A stretch of DNA of 27,500 bases from NCBI GenBank assembly GCA_001586965.3, contig LUCW03001862.1, positions 32,501 to 60,000 of the forward strand. The letters are read 5' to 3'. Both the position numbers and the translations under genes were made by a program. This DNA is from Sphaeroforma sirkka (lineage: Eukaryota > Opisthokonta > Ichthyosporea > Ichthyophonida). Shown piece by piece: positions 26,121 to 27,500 of this stretch. Position 1 is the first letter of the stretch, and each line of letters opens with the position of its first letter. The notes under the pieces were generated by a model. That model was given only the letters and a program-made list of their open reading frames with translations, was not told the DNA's origin and ran no database searches.

Positions 26121-27119
26121 TAATTGATAAGTTTTATGATAGCTAGGGCTGATCAATTCTTAGCAGATCTTACATTTGTGCGACATCAAATATAGTAACC
26201 GATTATGGAGTTTAATACGAAAAGTCGCAGCTTTGACTACGGGTTTCCTCCAACCCGGTGAACGGTCTGCTCCAGAGTATATTTAAATGATTTATGTACA
26301 TATCCAGTGTATGTGTATTAATGCTCACATTTTGACCTTGTGTACTCCAAATGGGATTCGTCCGATCCCAAGTGTAGTCAGTCACGTACAGTCCCGATGG
26401 CCTACAGTCTCGAAGTTTGCGGCTTCTTTAAAAAGTAGACCCGAAAGCATACCTGATAACTTCAAAGAGTGCACTGATACTCATGGTATGACTTCATACT
26501 TTATATGGAGCACAAGATACATATGCATTCTTCAGTCGAGTTTTACGTTTTTTGATGAGATCGATATTTTTTTACTGAGGTAACATCTGCACACTCTGAT
26601 ACGCGCATCCATCGAAACAATATCCAATAGCGTAATATCGAAGCTCCTTTGTTATTGTGTTAGAATCACAGAAACAAAGATAGGCAATTAAAAATAAAAT
26701 ATTTATTGGCATTTTCATGTTTGTAGCAGTACGATCCTTATGGAAATGGGTTCCGTCATGACTGCAGCTAGTACTAAACCAAAGCCTGTGTCTCCTCATT
26801 CTGTATAATGTATTTTTATCCGTTATAAGATTATAGGAAAAATTGAGAACAAATTCATATCAAACTGGTCGTATAGTCCGTCTCGCAATTCATCCAATCA
26901 GAATACGAAGCATATGGTCATATACTCACATGGAAAAATGTTAACGAACATACAACACGAACGAAAGTGGGGTTCGCGGAGCATCCGTCTACAAACAAGC
27001 TAACATTACCCCACATAGATTGATCAGCAAAAACCTTTACAATTATATTATCACCAATCCACATGAATAGTTAAATGATAATTAAAAACTGAGAAATATA
27101 TAGGAAATGAGCAATCAGG

Positions 27120-27206
27120 TAAAATATTTGTATACATACATGACTATATATACAACTACTCAATAATCGTATTTACAAATACAAATAAGTATAGATAGAT
27201 AGAGAA

Positions 27207-27274
<68 letters not shown>

Positions 27275-27460
27275 CATATATATATATATATATAGTTATG
27301 CCGTTTACTTCACACACACAAACACACACATATATATGAATACATATATATATATATAATATAAACATGCATATATATATATAAATAAATAAATAATTAT
27401 ATATAACATATATATATATATATATATATATATGCATATATATTATATCCATTTATATAT
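27120..27460. repeat. TA/CA microsatellite cluster
   Basis: Several TA runs (the longest about 27212-27270) are separated by CACACA, AAATAAAT and ATACAT segments. This is the same type of simple sequence as the propeller-gene intron. Open frames here consist almost only of Tyr and Ile and are not genes. Confidence 0.9.
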
Positions 27461-27500
27461 GGGTTGTACGTGAACGAAAAACATACATGCGTGTATGCGT

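Larger units (their letters stand above)
25726..27500. other. Gene-poor AT-rich region
   Basis: No gene is supported in this 1.8-kb end. A plus-strand open frame at 26287-26583 and a minus-strand frame at 26572-26799 have no recognisable domain. The second contains a short hydrophobic stretch (INILFLIAYLCFC) but nothing more. The region carries the 27-bp tandem repeat and the terminal TA tracts listed separately. Confidence 0.5.

Noticed and set aside
26287-26799. Two open frames (98 codons plus, 75 codons minus)
   Set aside because: There is no family resemblance, no in-phase partner exons were found, and the composition is not distinct from the flanking AT-rich DNA; too weak to call genes.

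Overview
This is a eukaryotic nuclear window. Every recognisable gene is broken by spliceosomal introns (GT..AG, about 110 to 1760 nt) whose exon phases close exactly. There are no operons or Shine-Dalgarno sites, and intergenic and intronic DNA is rich in TA/CA microsatellites. The gene set (RAD23, COG8, a nuclear MCAT with a mitochondrial-type leader, CtIP/Sae2) and the animal-like look of COG8 suggest an opisthokont, perhaps a unicellular holozoan such as an ichthyosporean. That placement is inference; no taxonomic marker gene is present.

Layout: (1) 25-1302 (+): 3' part of RAD23 (end of UBA1 region, XPC-binding domain, UBA2). (2) 1650-6248 (-): complete COG8, 11 exons, converging on RAD23. 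(3) 6491-10300 (+): complete malonyl-CoA:ACP transacylase, 8 exons, divergent from COG8 across 242 bp. (4) 10894-11352 (-): unidentified intronless ORF. (5) 11743-15186 (-): a CtIP/Sae2/Ctp1-type DNA-end-resection factor, 6 exons, whose conserved C-terminus is cut short at a ten-base homopolymer. (6) 15599-16147 (+): small unknown protein with a Cys/His-rich end, divergent from CtIP. (7) 16799-21991 (+): large unidentified WD40/beta-propeller-like protein, 4 exons, with a microsatellite-filled first intron. (8) 22878-25725 (+): a nine-knuckle CCHC zinc protein with an Arg/Ser-rich N-terminus, 4 exons. (9) 25726-27500: no convincing gene; a 27-bp tandem repeat and long TA tracts.

The genes do not form one pathway: they cover ubiquitin shuttling/repair (RAD23), Golgi tethering (COG8), mitochondrial fatty-acid synthesis (MCAT), double-strand-break resection (CtIP) and probable RNA binding (CCHC protein). 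The arrangement of interest is two head-to-head pairs with short shared upstream regions. I found no mobile element, CRISPR, tRNA or rRNA, and no convincing novel multi-gene system. The best leads are the triplicated CCHC module, the palindromes upstream of that gene, the CtIP homopolymer break, and the unidentified propeller protein. Exon boundaries were set by hand from splice motifs, phase and family similarity recalled from knowledge; no alignment was run.
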